DNA of 64,000 nucleotides from Bacteroidota bacterium. GTDB lineage: Bacteria > Bacteroidota > JABWAT01. Where the stretch lies: contig JAIUNL010000008.1 of NCBI GenBank assembly GCA_020161835.1, positions 1 through 64,000 of the forward strand, written 5' to 3'. The notes under the pieces are model-generated. The model was not told the origin of the DNA. It saw nothing but the letters and a program-made list of their open reading frames with translations, and searched no databases. Below, piece after piece: positions 52,134-61,392 of the stretch (position 1 is the first letter of the stretch; every line of letters begins with the position of its first letter). A program made the position numbers and the translations under genes.

Positions 52134-54047
52134 ATGAAAGATAAACACCACCACCATGTTGATTATGATGCCGAATTTATAAATCCGTCAAAAGATGTTG
52201 TAAAGCAGGCTTTGATTAAAGACTATGATAAAATATATAAAAGATCAGTTGAAGACCGTGAAGGATTCTGGGCTGAAGAAGCTAAGAAGTTAACCTGGTT
52301 CAAAAAGTGGGATAAAGTTCTTGACGATAGTAAAAAGCCGTTTTACAAATGGTTTACGGGCGGAAAGTTTAACATAATCGCCAATGCCATTGACCGGCAT
52401 TTGAAAAACTGGCGCAGAAATAAGCTGGCGATTATCTGGGAAGGTGAACCCGGTGATGTTAAAACCATGTCTTATCACGCCCTGAACCGGGAAGTTTCAA
52501 AGTTTGCGAATGTTCTTAAAAGCATGGGCGTTCACAAAGGTGAAGTCGTCACCATTTATATGCCTCAGATTCCGGAGTTACCAATTGCCATGCTGGCCTG
52601 TGCAAAAATTGGTGCGATCCACTCTGTAATTTACGGTGGCTTCAGTGCAGAAGCACTTGCCGGAAGAATCGAAGATGCGAAGAGCAGAACGCTCATAACA
52701 GCAGATGGGGGCTTTCGACGGGGAAATATTACCGATTTAAAGGGAATTGCCAATGAAGCAATGAGACGTTCTGCTACGATTGAAGTTTGTATCGTAGTTA
52801 AAAGAACGGCTCAGGATGTTCACATGCAGGGTGACCGTGATTTCTGGTATCATGACCTGATGGCTCTACCCATTGCAAATCCGAAATGTGAAACAGAAGT
52901 CATGGATGCTGAAGATCCGCTGTTTATTCTGTACACTTCAGGTACAACAGGGAAACCAAAAGGACTTATGCATTCCCATGGTGGTTATGCAGTTTATACG
53001 TCTACCACACACAAATATGTTTTTGATATCAAGGATGAAGACCGCTGGTGGTGTGCTGCTGATCCGGGCTGGATCACCGGACATAGTTATCTGGTTTATT
53101 CGCCTTTGATCAATGGTGCAACACTCATGATGTATGAAGGTGCCCCAAACCATCCGTATCCGAACCGGTGGTGGAGTATGGTTGAAAAATACGGCATTAC
53201 CATTCTTTACACGTCGCCCACTGCAATCCGTGGTTTGATGCGGTTTGGTGAATCCTGGCCAAATCGTCATGATCTGACTTCATTGCGTTTGCTTGGCTCA
53301 GTAGGAGAACCAATCAACCCGGAAGCCTGGAAATGGTATCACCGTGTAATAGGTGGCGGAAAGTGTCCCATCATGGATACCTGGTGGCAAACTGAAACTG
53401 GCGGATTCGTTATTACACCTCTTCCAATCACGGCGTTGAAACCGGGTTCAGCTACAAAACCGTTCTTTGGTCACGAAGTTGCCATTGTAGATGAGCAGGG
53501 AAATCAGGTTGCAGATGGTGAAGAAGGAAAACTGGTACTTCAGGCTCCATGGCCGGGAATGGCAAGATCAATTTGGGGTGATCCTGACCGGTTTAAAGAA
53601 ACTTACTGGAAAGATTATGAAAAGCAAGGCTGGTATAAAGCCGGAGATGCTGCCCGTAAAGATAAAGACGGCTATTTCTGGATTATTGGCCGGATTGATG
53701 ACGTCATCAAGGTTTCAGGTTATCGCCTTGGTACTGCTGAAATTGAAAGTGCTCTGATCACGCATTATGCTGTTTCTGAGTCTGCGGTTGTTGGCTTACC
53801 TCATGAAATAAAAGGTAACGCCATTCACTGTTACGTTATTCTTCGTGCCGGAATGACTGGAAATAAAGCACTCGAGGAAGAATTAAAAGAACATGTGAGC
53901 AGGGAATTGGGTCCTATCGCCAAACCTGAACATATTGAATTCGTTGATAGCCTGCCCAAAACCCGAAGTGGCAAAATCATGCGCAGAGTTCTGAAAGCCC
54001 GTGCATTGGGGCAGGATGTCGGCGATATTTCTACACTCGAAGAATGA
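52134..54047 (+). CDS. acs: Acetyl-CoA synthetase (AMP-forming)
   Basis: 637 residues from ATG 52134, seven bases after GGAG; a GTG one codon earlier is possible. It activates acetate with ATP and CoA. ANL-superfamily motifs: YTSGTTGKPKGL (ATP loop), DPGWITGHSYLVYSPL, DTWWQTETGG, GWYKAGDAARKDKDGYFWIIGRIDDVIKVSGYRLG, and the C-terminal TRSGKIMRR with the catalytic, acetylatable Lys614. About as long as E. coli Acs. A histidine-rich stretch (DKHHHHVD) near the N-terminus is unusual. A strong terminator follows at 54063-54100. Confidence 0.96.
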   Translation: MKDKHHHHVDYDAEFINPSKDVVKQALIKDYDKIYKRSVEDREGFWAEEAKKLTWFKKWDKVLDDSKKPFYKWFTGGKFNIIANAIDRHLKNWRRNKLAIIWEGEPGDVKTMSYHALNREVSKFANVLKSMGVHKGEVVTIYMPQIPELPIAMLACAKIGAIHSVIYGGFSAEALAGRIEDAKSRTLITADGGFRRGNITDLKGIANEAMRRSATIEVCIVVKRTAQDVHMQGDRDFWYHDLMALPIANPKCETEVMDAEDPLFILYTSGTTGKPKGLMHSHGGYAVYTSTTHKYVFDIKDEDRWWCAADPGWITGHSYLVYSPLINGATLMMYEGAPNHPYPNRWWSMVEKYGITILYTSPTAIRGLMRFGESWPNRHDLTSLRLLGSVGEPINPEAWKWYHRVIGGGKCPIMDTWWQTETGGFVITPLPITALKPGSATKPFFGHEVAIVDEQGNQVADGEEGKLVLQAPWPGMARSIWGDPDRFKETYWKDYEKQGWYKAGDAARKDKDGYFWIIGRIDDVIKVSGYRLGTAEIESALITHYAVSESAVVGLPHEIKGNAIHCYVILRAGMTGNKALEEELKEHVSRELGPIAKPEHIEFVDSLPKTRSGKIMRRVLKARALGQDVGDISTLEE

Positions 54048-54062
54048 TGCTGTTTGTTTAAT

Positions 54063-54100
54063 AAAAAAGCCCCGTTTTCTTCTGAAAACGGGGCTTTTTT
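54063..54100. terminator. Strong bidirectional terminator between acs and the DUF5777 operon
   Basis: A perfect 17-bp stem AAAAAAGCCCCGTTTTC/GAAAACGGGGCTTTTTT with a TTCT loop. T runs in both directions serve the convergent genes ending at 54047 and 54140. Confidence 0.95.
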
Positions 54101-54136
54101 ATGACTTATTACTTGCCACTTATCACTTACCACTTG
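54101..54136. repeat. TTACTTGCCACTTATCACTT tract
   Basis: Degenerate 10-base units between the terminator and the stop codon of the DUF5777 gene; same family as 44866-44944. Confidence 0.6.
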
Positions 54137-54139
54137 TTC

Positions 54140-54985
54140 CTAGTATTCAGATTCAAACGAATAAAGCCGGGTTATGTTAAACCCTAAATAAAAATGGCGG
54201 CCTGTATAATCTGCGTTTGTCCCGAGTAAGGAACTAATCGTTGAAATATGCTGGGTATTTGATGCAACCAACTGAAACGTATGCCCTGAAATTTCAAGAT
54301 TCACACCTGCTGAAATGCTGTTATATTTATAAGTAGTCCGTGAATTGCCATTCATCTCATTCCGGTTGAAAAGGGGAGACCACTCGAAAACCAGCCCAAC
54401 CTTTTTTGTCAGAATGTAGTTAACCGCTACATTTGCACCATAAATGGGCTGTGCACCGATGAAATTATCCTTATTTTCAAGTCTTTGGATGTAAAACGGA
54501 CTAACCTGGGTAGAAAATTCTTTGGTCCACTTTCTTGCAACCAGGGGCATCAGCATGAGGTGAGTTTGTTCTGCACCCGTGGTCGTGGCAAAAGCAGCTT
54601 CACCATACAAACTTAGTGTTACCGGACTTCCACCTTCAACTTTCTGACTGATCAGTTTATATTGACTATGTACTTCATAAGTTTTCAGGGCACCTGCACC
54701 GCCTAAACGTGAAAAACCGGCCATAATATCGTCTGTGATGGCGTAATCCAATCCAAAATAAACTGAAGCGCCAAGATCAATGCCGAATAAATCTTTAAGG
54801 CCTGTATATGAATCGCCAAAACGGTGTCCCATTCTGAACTCAAGTGTTTGACCAAATAACTGATCAACTGACCTCTGATTAATAATTTGAGTACTTCTGA
54901 AGGTTCTTGAAACGGGAGTTAATTCTGTCGAAACTGAATCTTCCATCCCTGAAAAAAGCAGTAATAATCCAATAAAAAAAGTCAT
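54140..54985 (-). CDS. DUF5777 family outer-membrane beta-barrel protein
   Basis: 281 residues, signal peptide about 1-18. The DUF5777 signature is clear: FRSTQIINQRSVDQLFGQTLEFRMGHRFG, LFGIDLGASVYFGLDYAITDDIMAGFSRL, then alternating beta strands to a C-terminal aromatic region. Predicted outer-membrane barrel; function unknown. Its ATG overlaps the YceI stop (4 bp), and AAGGAG precedes it. Last gene of a four-gene operon with two YceI proteins and a cytochrome-like lipoprotein. Confidence 0.88.
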   Translation of the reverse strand: MTFFIGLLLLFSGMEDSVSTELTPVSRTFRSTQIINQRSVDQLFGQTLEFRMGHRFGDSYTGLKDLFGIDLGASVYFGLDYAITDDIMAGFSRLGGAGALKTYEVHSQYKLISQKVEGGSPVTLSLYGEAAFATTTGAEQTHLMLMPLVARKWTKEFSTQVSPFYIQRLENKDNFIGAQPIYGANVAVNYILTKKVGLVFEWSPLFNRNEMNGNSRTTYKYNSISAGVNLEISGHTFQLVASNTQHISTISSLLGTNADYTGRHFYLGFNITRLYSFESEY

Positions 54986-55515
54986 TTTTTCTCCTTTATT
55001 TCAACGTCCACTGACATACTCAGTGTGTCTTTTACCTTATTAATGATGAATTTTTCGGGCACTTCAATACCATAATCAGTTAGTTTAATGAGCCAGCGTG
55101 CCTTTAGCCTTGTATCAGAAATAAAACCAGTGGCCGTAACCGTTTGAGTTACACCATGAATGGTAAAGGCACCTGTTGCTATAACTGCCCCTGACCTTCC
55201 GTTCGATTTTATTTTCCCGTTATAAGTTGCCAGCGGATAGTAATCAGTTTCCAGATAATCTTCGTGCATGTGGGTATCACGTAATTTTATTCCGGTTTTC
55301 AGCTTTTTAAGTTCAAAAGTAAATCTGAAAGTACTGTCATTTAAATTAATGGTTCCGTTTAAACCCGGACCCACACCTTCAAACTGGGAATCAATACCAA
55401 ATGTTTCTGCTGAAGTTGAAAACCGGGCAATTCCACCTTTTATCACATAAATCTGACTGTATCCTGCAAAAGAGAAAGAAATAAGCAGAAAAGTTATGAG
55501 AAAAAATTTTGTCAT
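54982..55515 (-). CDS. YceI-family periplasmic lipid-binding protein (second copy)
   Basis: 177 residues, signal peptide about 1-20 (FSFAGYSQ). YceI lipocalin-like barrel: GGIARFSTSAETFGIDSQFEGVGPGLNGTINL, DTHMHEDYLETDYYPLATYNGKI, GAFTIHGVTQTVTATGFI. The family binds polyisoprenoid or similar lipids. Closely related to the upstream gene, so they are a tandem duplication. Coupled to both neighbours by ATGA overlaps. Confidence 0.92.
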   Translation of the reverse strand: MTKFFLITFLLISFSFAGYSQIYVIKGGIARFSTSAETFGIDSQFEGVGPGLNGTINLNDSTFRFTFELKKLKTGIKLRDTHMHEDYLETDYYPLATYNGKIKSNGRSGAVIATGAFTIHGVTQTVTATGFISDTRLKARWLIKLTDYGIEVPEKFIINKVKDTLSMSVDVEIKEKK

Positions 55516-56054
55516 TTCGTTTTTACCTCGGTTAAAATTGCATCGGCAGACATGTTCAGAATTTCACTTATTTTCCCAATCATAAATTTTTCGGGGATTT
55601 CGATTTTAAAATCATTCAGATTTATTTTCCATGACGCTTTTAATCGGTTCGAAAGAAGTGTGCCCGTGGCAGTAATTCTTTTCTTGTTACCGTGCATTGA
55701 AAAGTCACCTGTTGCCAAAAATTCATTGAATTTCCCGGTAGACTTAAGTTTTCCTGCAAATGTTGCTTTCGGATAGGTATCGGTTTCAAGATAATCTTCA
55801 TGCATGTGATTGTCACGTAACCTGATTCCGGTTTGCAATTTGATCAGATCAAAAGTAAAACTGAATGTACTGTCTGAAAGGTTTATACTTCCGTTCAAAC
55901 CGTTACCAGTTCCTTCAAATTGGGAGTCCACACCAAAAGTTTCTGCGGAAGTTGTGAATTTGGCCTGCCCGTTTTTAATCGAATAGGTTTGAGAGAATCC
56001 GCTCAATGACCCAATAACCAGAAGTGCAATTGAAACAAAGATTGTTTTCATCAT
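55512..56054 (-). CDS. YceI-family periplasmic lipid-binding protein (first copy)
   Basis: 180 residues, signal peptide about 1-21 (GSLSGFSQ). Same motifs as the next gene (NGQAKFTTSAETFGVDSQFEGTGNGLNGSINL, DNHMHEDYLETDTYPKATFAGKL, GDFSMHGNKKRITATG). The ATG doublet at 56054-56049 overlaps the TGA of the cytochrome-like gene; either ATG could be used. A diverged tandem duplicate of 54982-55515. Confidence 0.92.
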   Translation of the reverse strand: MMKTIFVSIALLVIGSLSGFSQTYSIKNGQAKFTTSAETFGVDSQFEGTGNGLNGSINLSDSTFSFTFDLIKLQTGIRLRDNHMHEDYLETDTYPKATFAGKLKSTGKFNEFLATGDFSMHGNKKRITATGTLLSNRLKASWKINLNDFKIEIPEKFMIGKISEILNMSADAILTEVKTK

Positions 56055-56413
56055 TTTTCCTTCTTTCCTGTGGCAATCCAGGCATCAATGATTTTCCTGT
56101 CTGAAACAGAAAGCTGAGGTCCACCCTGAGGCATCATTAAGCCATCTGTTCTGTTAACTCTGTCTTTTATTTTTCCTGATACCGCAGAAACTGCATTATA
56201 GGAAGTCAGACTCAGTCCGCCAGAGGGAAAAGAAGCTCCATGACATGAAATGCAATTTGAATTCAAAATTTTCTTGATATCCGGATCATAGAGATAGGTT
56301 TTTGCTGTATCAATAGGGGTACTTCCTTCATCAGGACCAGCAACTTCAGATTTGCATTGTAAGAAAAGGAAGGAAACAGAGAAAAGGATAACTAACAAAC
56401 TGATTTGCTTCAT
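56051..56413 (-). CDS. c-type cytochrome-like lipoprotein
   Basis: 120 residues from ATG 56413 (GAGG upstream; an earlier ATG at 56428 lacks one). Lipobox LFLQC (Cys about 20). One haem-binding motif CISCH in ILNSNCISCHGASFPSGGLSLTSY, and a distal Met ligand candidate in GLMMPQGG. This is the short cytochrome c domain seen in Bacteroidota surface or periplasmic electron carriers. It heads the operon with two YceI genes and DUF5777, all joined by 4-bp overlaps. Confidence 0.88.
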   Translation of the reverse strand: MKQISLLVILFSVSFLFLQCKSEVAGPDEGSTPIDTAKTYLYDPDIKKILNSNCISCHGASFPSGGLSLTSYNAVSAVSGKIKDRVNRTDGLMMPQGGPQLSVSDRKIIDAWIATGKKEK

Positions 56414-56528
56414 GCTCGGATACCTCATTATTTATATTCTATAAAAATAATGAATGTTCAAACAAATAATTAGAGGAGCATTAGAAATAACTTTGTTTTA
56501 AATCCAATTTTGTGATAAAAAACAAGTT

Positions 56529-58883
56529 TTATGGGTAGGTAACCCGAAAACGAATGGTTGATGACCGGCCTTTGTCATCAGAACATTGAATTTTATAGGA
56601 TCCGGGCAATAATTCCATCCAGCCGGGGATACCGGGTTTGGTGGTTACGTTTAACCTGTCATTCACGTACCAGTAAAGGTTTGAAACATCGGTTTCAGCC
56701 TGAGCAAGTAACTGGATTTTCTGTTTTTCACCTTTTTCGATAATATATTCGGTCTGATTTGATGGAGAGGAAATTATCGGTCCGTTATCTGTAAAAATCC
56801 TTGTGCAGGACGGATTGTGGGGTGGTATTTTTTTGAAACGAATACCATTTTGAGTGTACCATGAGATAAGTTCGGGCTGCAAATCAGGAAAAGTTACCAA
56901 TTTTGTTCCTGTACCAGGGTCACATCTTGTACAGTATGAAATCGTTCCGGTTTCATTCGTTTTAACCTGCTTGAGATGGGTACAAATTCTGTTTGAGGAG
57001 ACTGACGGCAAAAAATCATCCATGATTTTTTGCGTACAATTTTGACCGGGAGGCAATCCGGATTCAGCACAAACCAAACGGAATTCGAGCTCTTTTGGTC
57101 TGGGAAACCATTCATTTGTAGAATTATAATCAACTGCATTAAACAAATCAAAAAGAAGTGGAGTGGCCATATCTGCACCAGTTAGCTCAGGAACACCCTG
57201 TCCTGAGAAATTACCAACCCAAACCCCAATGGTGAAACGGTGATTAAAACCAATACTCCATCCGTCACGTCTGCCGTAACTTGTACCGGTTTTCCAGCCA
57301 AGTTTGGGAAGATGGATACCACTTTGATAATATTGCGGAAAATCTGGTCTTGTGAGTGAAGTTAAAATGATCCCGGTTGAGTAGGCAGAGGCTTCTGAAA
57401 TAATGGGAATGGTGTAAGTTGATGTATCACTTTTTATCCATTTTAAGGGTAAATACCGGCCCCGTCTTGAAAAAACAGAATAGGCTGTTACAAGTTCTTC
57501 CAAACGAACCCCGCAACCACCCAAAACAACTGAAAGTCCGAGCTTATAGCTGTCAGTCTTGATCTGCCGAAAACCTGATGAAACCAGCGTTTCAATTAAT
57601 ATTCGGGGTGAAAGTGCATCGGTTAAACTTACCGCCGGAAGATTCAGTGATTTGGCAAGTGCATCTTCCATTGTAACAGGTCCGGTAAAAGATTCATCAA
57701 AGTTCTCGGGTGAATATCCATTAAAATCAGTTGGTACGTCTAGCAGCATACTTTTGGGGGTTACAACACCCTTATCAATTGCAAGTGCATAGGCAAAAGG
57801 TTTCAACGTACTTCCGGGTGACCTTACTGCACTAACACCATCAACCTGACCTGAAAGCAACTGATCGTTAAAATCAGCCGAGCCCACGTAAGAAATGATA
57901 AAACCCGACTTGTTATCCATAATAAGAACTGCTGCCTGGCTGATTCCATAAGATGATAACCGTCTGACGTGGTTTCTGAGAATTTCTTCTGACTTTTGTT
58001 GGGTCTCGAGATGAATTCCTGTTTTAATATTTGAACTATCGGGGTACAGGGCATGAATCCGCTGAGAGAAATGGGGTGCAAATCTGGGTGGACTTTTACG
58101 GGTTAAGTTTAAAGGTTCTGTCAGTGCATTTTCAATTTCACTTTCACTGAAAAGCTGATCTGTTTTCATCCGGTTCAACCAAAGATCACGTTCGGCTTTG
58201 ATCCGTTCATTTTCTTTCCCCGGGAGAAAATACCCGGGTTTATTTGGGATAATAGTAAGAGTTACAACTTGTGAAAGGCTAAGTAATTCCGGGTTTCTGC
58301 CCATATAAAGCAGTGAAGCAGATTTAACGCCTTCAATATTTCCGCCATAGGGGACAAGATTGAGGTAAAGCTGGAGAATTTCATCTTTTGAGTAATGAAA
58401 CTCAAGCTGTAAGGCTCTGAACATTTCTGTGATTTTACTTAGATAAGTTCGTTTGCGTGGTTCAAGTAAACGAACTACCTGCATGGTTATAGTTGATGCA
58501 CCTGAAGTGATCTTTCCGGTAATCAAATTGTTAATTCCTGCCCGGACGATTGAAAAAGGGTTAAAACCAGGGTGGAAATAAAAAAACTTGTCTTCCTTAT
58601 AGATCAGCGATTTTTTTAACTGATCGGAGATTTCACTCAGTTCAGTTTTCATCCGCCATTTATCATCAGAACTTAGAAACGCATAAAGTGGTTTCCCAGA
58701 AGAATCAGAAACAATTTGAGAGTACCCGGATGGTTTTGGAGCAGGGAATATCAGATCAAGCGAAACAAAAACCAGAAATAGAATCAGAAAAAAAATGACA
58801 GAAAATTTTATTTTGGGATGGGAAGAGAAGTATAAACCAATTGATTTGATGTATTGAACTGAATGTGGGGGGATATTTTTCAT
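56529..58883 (-). CDS. pbpC: Penicillin-binding protein 1C (bifunctional transglycosylase/transpeptidase)
   Basis: 784 residues. Membrane anchor about 27-47. GT51 transglycosylase about 60-250 (EDKFFYFHPGFNPFSIVRAG, GASTITMQVVRLLEPRKRTY, KDEILQLYLNLVPYGGNIEGV). Transpeptidase about 310-560 with SxxK at Ser358-Lys361 (SPGSTLKP), SLN in AKSLNLPAV, and KTGTSYGRRDGW. The C-terminal BiPBP_C domain (about 690-784) places it in the 1C class, with a cysteine-rich segment before it (CAESGLPPGQNC, CTRCDPGT). No alpha-2-macroglobulin gene is adjacent, unlike many pbpC loci. Confidence 0.93.
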   Translation of the reverse strand: MKNIPPHSVQYIKSIGLYFSSHPKIKFSVIFFLILFLVFVSLDLIFPAPKPSGYSQIVSDSSGKPLYAFLSSDDKWRMKTELSEISDQLKKSLIYKEDKFFYFHPGFNPFSIVRAGINNLITGKITSGASTITMQVVRLLEPRKRTYLSKITEMFRALQLEFHYSKDEILQLYLNLVPYGGNIEGVKSASLLYMGRNPELLSLSQVVTLTIIPNKPGYFLPGKENERIKAERDLWLNRMKTDQLFSESEIENALTEPLNLTRKSPPRFAPHFSQRIHALYPDSSNIKTGIHLETQQKSEEILRNHVRRLSSYGISQAAVLIMDNKSGFIISYVGSADFNDQLLSGQVDGVSAVRSPGSTLKPFAYALAIDKGVVTPKSMLLDVPTDFNGYSPENFDESFTGPVTMEDALAKSLNLPAVSLTDALSPRILIETLVSSGFRQIKTDSYKLGLSVVLGGCGVRLEELVTAYSVFSRRGRYLPLKWIKSDTSTYTIPIISEASAYSTGIILTSLTRPDFPQYYQSGIHLPKLGWKTGTSYGRRDGWSIGFNHRFTIGVWVGNFSGQGVPELTGADMATPLLFDLFNAVDYNSTNEWFPRPKELEFRLVCAESGLPPGQNCTQKIMDDFLPSVSSNRICTHLKQVKTNETGTISYCTRCDPGTGTKLVTFPDLQPELISWYTQNGIRFKKIPPHNPSCTRIFTDNGPIISSPSNQTEYIIEKGEKQKIQLLAQAETDVSNLYWYVNDRLNVTTKPGIPGWMELLPGSYKIQCSDDKGRSSTIRFRVTYP

Positions 58884-58929
58884 TGAATTTCAGAAAAACA
58901 ACGGGAAAAGTGCGAAAGAAAATGCTCAG

Positions 58930-58963
58930 GGAAAAACGTCACAACCGGAGGGGTTATGACGTT
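58930..58963 (-). terminator. Intrinsic terminator of mqnC
   Basis: Stem AACGTCACAACC (58935-58946) and GGTTATGACGTT (58952-58963). The single mismatch becomes a G-U pair only in minus-strand RNA, and the minus strand also has the T run, so both fit the direction of mqnC. Confidence 0.85.
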
Positions 58964-58971
58964 CTAAAAGA

Positions 58972-60072
58972 TTACCAGCTTCTTTGAATGGGTTCAAAAC
59001 CGGCTGATTTAATGGCCTTTTTCATTTTTTTCAGGGTCATATTATATTGAAGTCCTGTTGCAGAAACTACATTTTCTTCAATCATCAGGCTTCCGAAATC
59101 ATTTGCCCCAAACCGGAGGGAAATCTGTGCAACTTTTAAACCCTGAGTAACCCACGAAGACTGAATGGTATCAATATTATCAACCATGATTCGGCTGATG
59201 GCAACAGTTTTCAGGTATTCGAAAGCTGATGTTTTTTCCCGTTCAGGAAGCAGAACAAAGTCCAGTTCAGTATTTCCTCTGTGGAATGTCCAGGGAATAA
59301 AATTATAAAAACCGCCGGTGCGGTCCTGAAGTTCACGGCAAAGAATCATGTGATCAATTCGTTCTGCAACTGTTTCTACGTGACCAAACATCATCGTGGC
59401 AGTTGATTTCAGTCCCTGACGGTGGGCTTCTTCCATCACATCAAGCCATTCAGTGGAAGTCGTTTTACCAGGAGCAATAATAGTCCTTACCCGATCTGAT
59501 AATACTTCTGCACCTCCGCCCGGAATGGAGTCAAGTCCGGCATTTTTCAACCGTGAAATGACTTCCGGAATTGAAATTTTAGAAACTTTTGAAATGGTGA
59601 TGATTTCTGATGGACTTAAAGCATGAAGGATAATATTGTAGTTCGACTTGATCCACCCAAACATGTCTTCATACCACTCAATTTTGAGTTCAGGGTTGTG
59701 ACCACCCTGAAGAAGAATGCGGGTTCCGCCAAGATCAAGTGTTTCCTGAATTTTTTCACCGATTGTTTTTTTGTCAAGGGTATAACCTTCAGAATCACCG
59801 GGGCGTCTGTAAAAAGCACAGAATTTGCAGTCAGCAGTACAAACGTTTGTATAGTTGATATTTCGGTCAATAATGTAACTGACTTCATTCTTCGGGTGAA
59901 GTTTCCACCTTACCAGGTCGGCTAGTAGGCCAAGCGTGGTGAGATCTTCAACATCAAAAAGTGAAATGCCTTCTTCACGTGAAATCCGTTCACCAGAAGA
60001 AATTTTATTGTAAACCGTTTCAATAATTTTTGACTGGGCTTCGGTATCAATTTTTTGAAAAACAATATCCAT
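58972..60072 (-). CDS. mqnC: Cyclic dehypoxanthinyl futalosine synthase (menaquinone biosynthesis)
   Basis: 366 residues. Radical SAM enzyme of the futalosine route that cyclises dehypoxanthinyl futalosine. The cluster motif is CTADCKFC (Cys78, Cys82, Cys85), followed by AFYRRPGDSEGYTL. Other MqnC hallmarks: YIIDRNINYTNVC, GGTRILLQGGHNPELKIEWYEDM, LDSIPGGGAEVLSDRVR, TATMMFGHVET, DRTGGFYNFIPW. MqnE is the nearest alternative, but the GGGAE and QGG context fits MqnC. It follows the GGDEF gene by 9 bp, probably co-transcribed, with its own terminator. Confidence 0.94.
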   Translation of the reverse strand: MDIVFQKIDTEAQSKIIETVYNKISSGERISREEGISLFDVEDLTTLGLLADLVRWKLHPKNEVSYIIDRNINYTNVCTADCKFCAFYRRPGDSEGYTLDKKTIGEKIQETLDLGGTRILLQGGHNPELKIEWYEDMFGWIKSNYNIILHALSPSEIITISKVSKISIPEVISRLKNAGLDSIPGGGAEVLSDRVRTIIAPGKTTSTEWLDVMEEAHRQGLKSTATMMFGHVETVAERIDHMILCRELQDRTGGFYNFIPWTFHRGNTELDFVLLPEREKTSAFEYLKTVAISRIMVDNIDTIQSSWVTQGLKVAQISLRFGANDFGSLMIEENVVSATGLQYNMTLKKMKKAIKSAGFEPIQRSW

Positions 60073-60081
60073 AAACTGCTT

Positions 60082-61134
60082 TTATCCTGCTGCTACTCTG
60101 TTCCGGCCCTGATGTTTGGCCTTATATAAATTTGAATCTGCAAAGGTAATCATTTCAGCTTTATCTTCACAATCACTGGGGAAAGCTGCCACACCAATTG
60201 AAACTGTAATGGGTGATCTCAGAAAATCAAGTTCACTTTTTTGGGTGATGTAAAGATCTTCAATACCTTTTCTTATCTTCTCTGCAACAAGCAATGCATT
60301 CTGATCGTTCGTATCCGGCAGGAAAATTATAAATTCTTCGCCGCCCCAACGGGCAAAAGTATCAGACTTTCTGATGTTGACATTTATGGATTCAGAAACC
60401 TTTTTTAGAACAACATCACCGATTGCATGACCGAAAGTATCATTCAGTTTCTTGAAAAAATCTATATCCAGCATGAGAATTCCGTAGGGAGTTTTATACC
60501 GTTTATGGCGGTAATATTCATGCTCATAATGTTCGTTGAAAAACCGACGGTTATAAGCACCGGTCAATTCATCTCTGAAACTTCTTTCAACCGCTTCTTT
60601 AATTGAGTAAAAGGTTTCAATGGCCATACCCAAAAGGGTAGAAACCTTGCCTAATACAACACAGGAATGTTCGTCAAAGAAAAAAGGATCGGGTGAGTAA
60701 ACTGATATAGTTCCAACCCGTTTGAGGTTCGATTGCTCAATCGGAAAACAAAAGTAGGAACCGTTGTTACCGGGAAGGTTTTCTTTTGAGGCAAAATATG
60801 GATCTTCTGCAAGATTGGGAATCAGTCTTGAAAAGCCGGAAAGGTAAACTTCCCAACTGTGACCATCTCCCAGTTTGAATAATTCAGTACTTGCGAGTTT
60901 CCGGTTTGCAATTCGGTCAATAGAAAGGTCAAATGTGCCGGTACGTGCATCAGGCATGTAAATGGCAAGATCAGTTATTTCCGGAAAAAACCGGTTCATA
61001 TATCTGATGGCTTCCATGCAGTATTCCTGCGGGTCTTTTTTCAACCCCTGAAATTTCAGGGAAAGTTCAACAAGACCCAGCAAAGACGGAACCTGATTTT
61101 TATATCTGAAATCTTTTTGTTCCTCATTCGCCAT
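60082..61134 (-). CDS. GAF-GGDEF diguanylate cyclase
   Basis: 350 residues, soluble. About 35-175 is a GAF-like sensor domain (DLAIYMPDARTGTFDL, YFCFPIEQSNLKRVGTISVYS). About 185-350 is the GGDEF domain: DELTGAYNRRFF, ILMLDIDFFKKLNDTFGHAIGD, active-site GGEEF at 264-268, and an inhibitory RxxD site (R255-D258) five residues before it. The product is cyclic di-GMP, probably with feedback inhibition. It sits 9 bp ahead of mqnC in the same direction, and is divergent from the histidine kinase gene. Confidence 0.93.
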   Translation of the reverse strand: MANEEQKDFRYKNQVPSLLGLVELSLKFQGLKKDPQEYCMEAIRYMNRFFPEITDLAIYMPDARTGTFDLSIDRIANRKLASTELFKLGDGHSWEVYLSGFSRLIPNLAEDPYFASKENLPGNNGSYFCFPIEQSNLKRVGTISVYSPDPFFFDEHSCVVLGKVSTLLGMAIETFYSIKEAVERSFRDELTGAYNRRFFNEHYEHEYYRHKRYKTPYGILMLDIDFFKKLNDTFGHAIGDVVLKKVSESINVNIRKSDTFARWGGEEFIIFLPDTNDQNALLVAEKIRKGIEDLYITQKSELDFLRSPITVSIGVAAFPSDCEDKAEMITFADSNLYKAKHQGRNRVAAG

Positions 61135-61392
61135 TCAATTTTCCTGTTAATTTGGGTTCTGTCAATTAGCATTAAAATAGTTATTGAGACGCAATTTAAA
61201 CAAAAAAATCCAAAACAGATATTTTTAGGTTTCTATTCAATATTTTATCGGGGATTCCTGGGGGAATGAGTTCATTTTTCGGACTGCAAAAAGAAAAAAT
61301 GAAAAGAAATGAATAAAATCAGCACTGTTTTTTGTAAAAACGGCATGTGTTTCTTAATTTGATCTTATGGCAGTAAAATTATTTATGACTAC

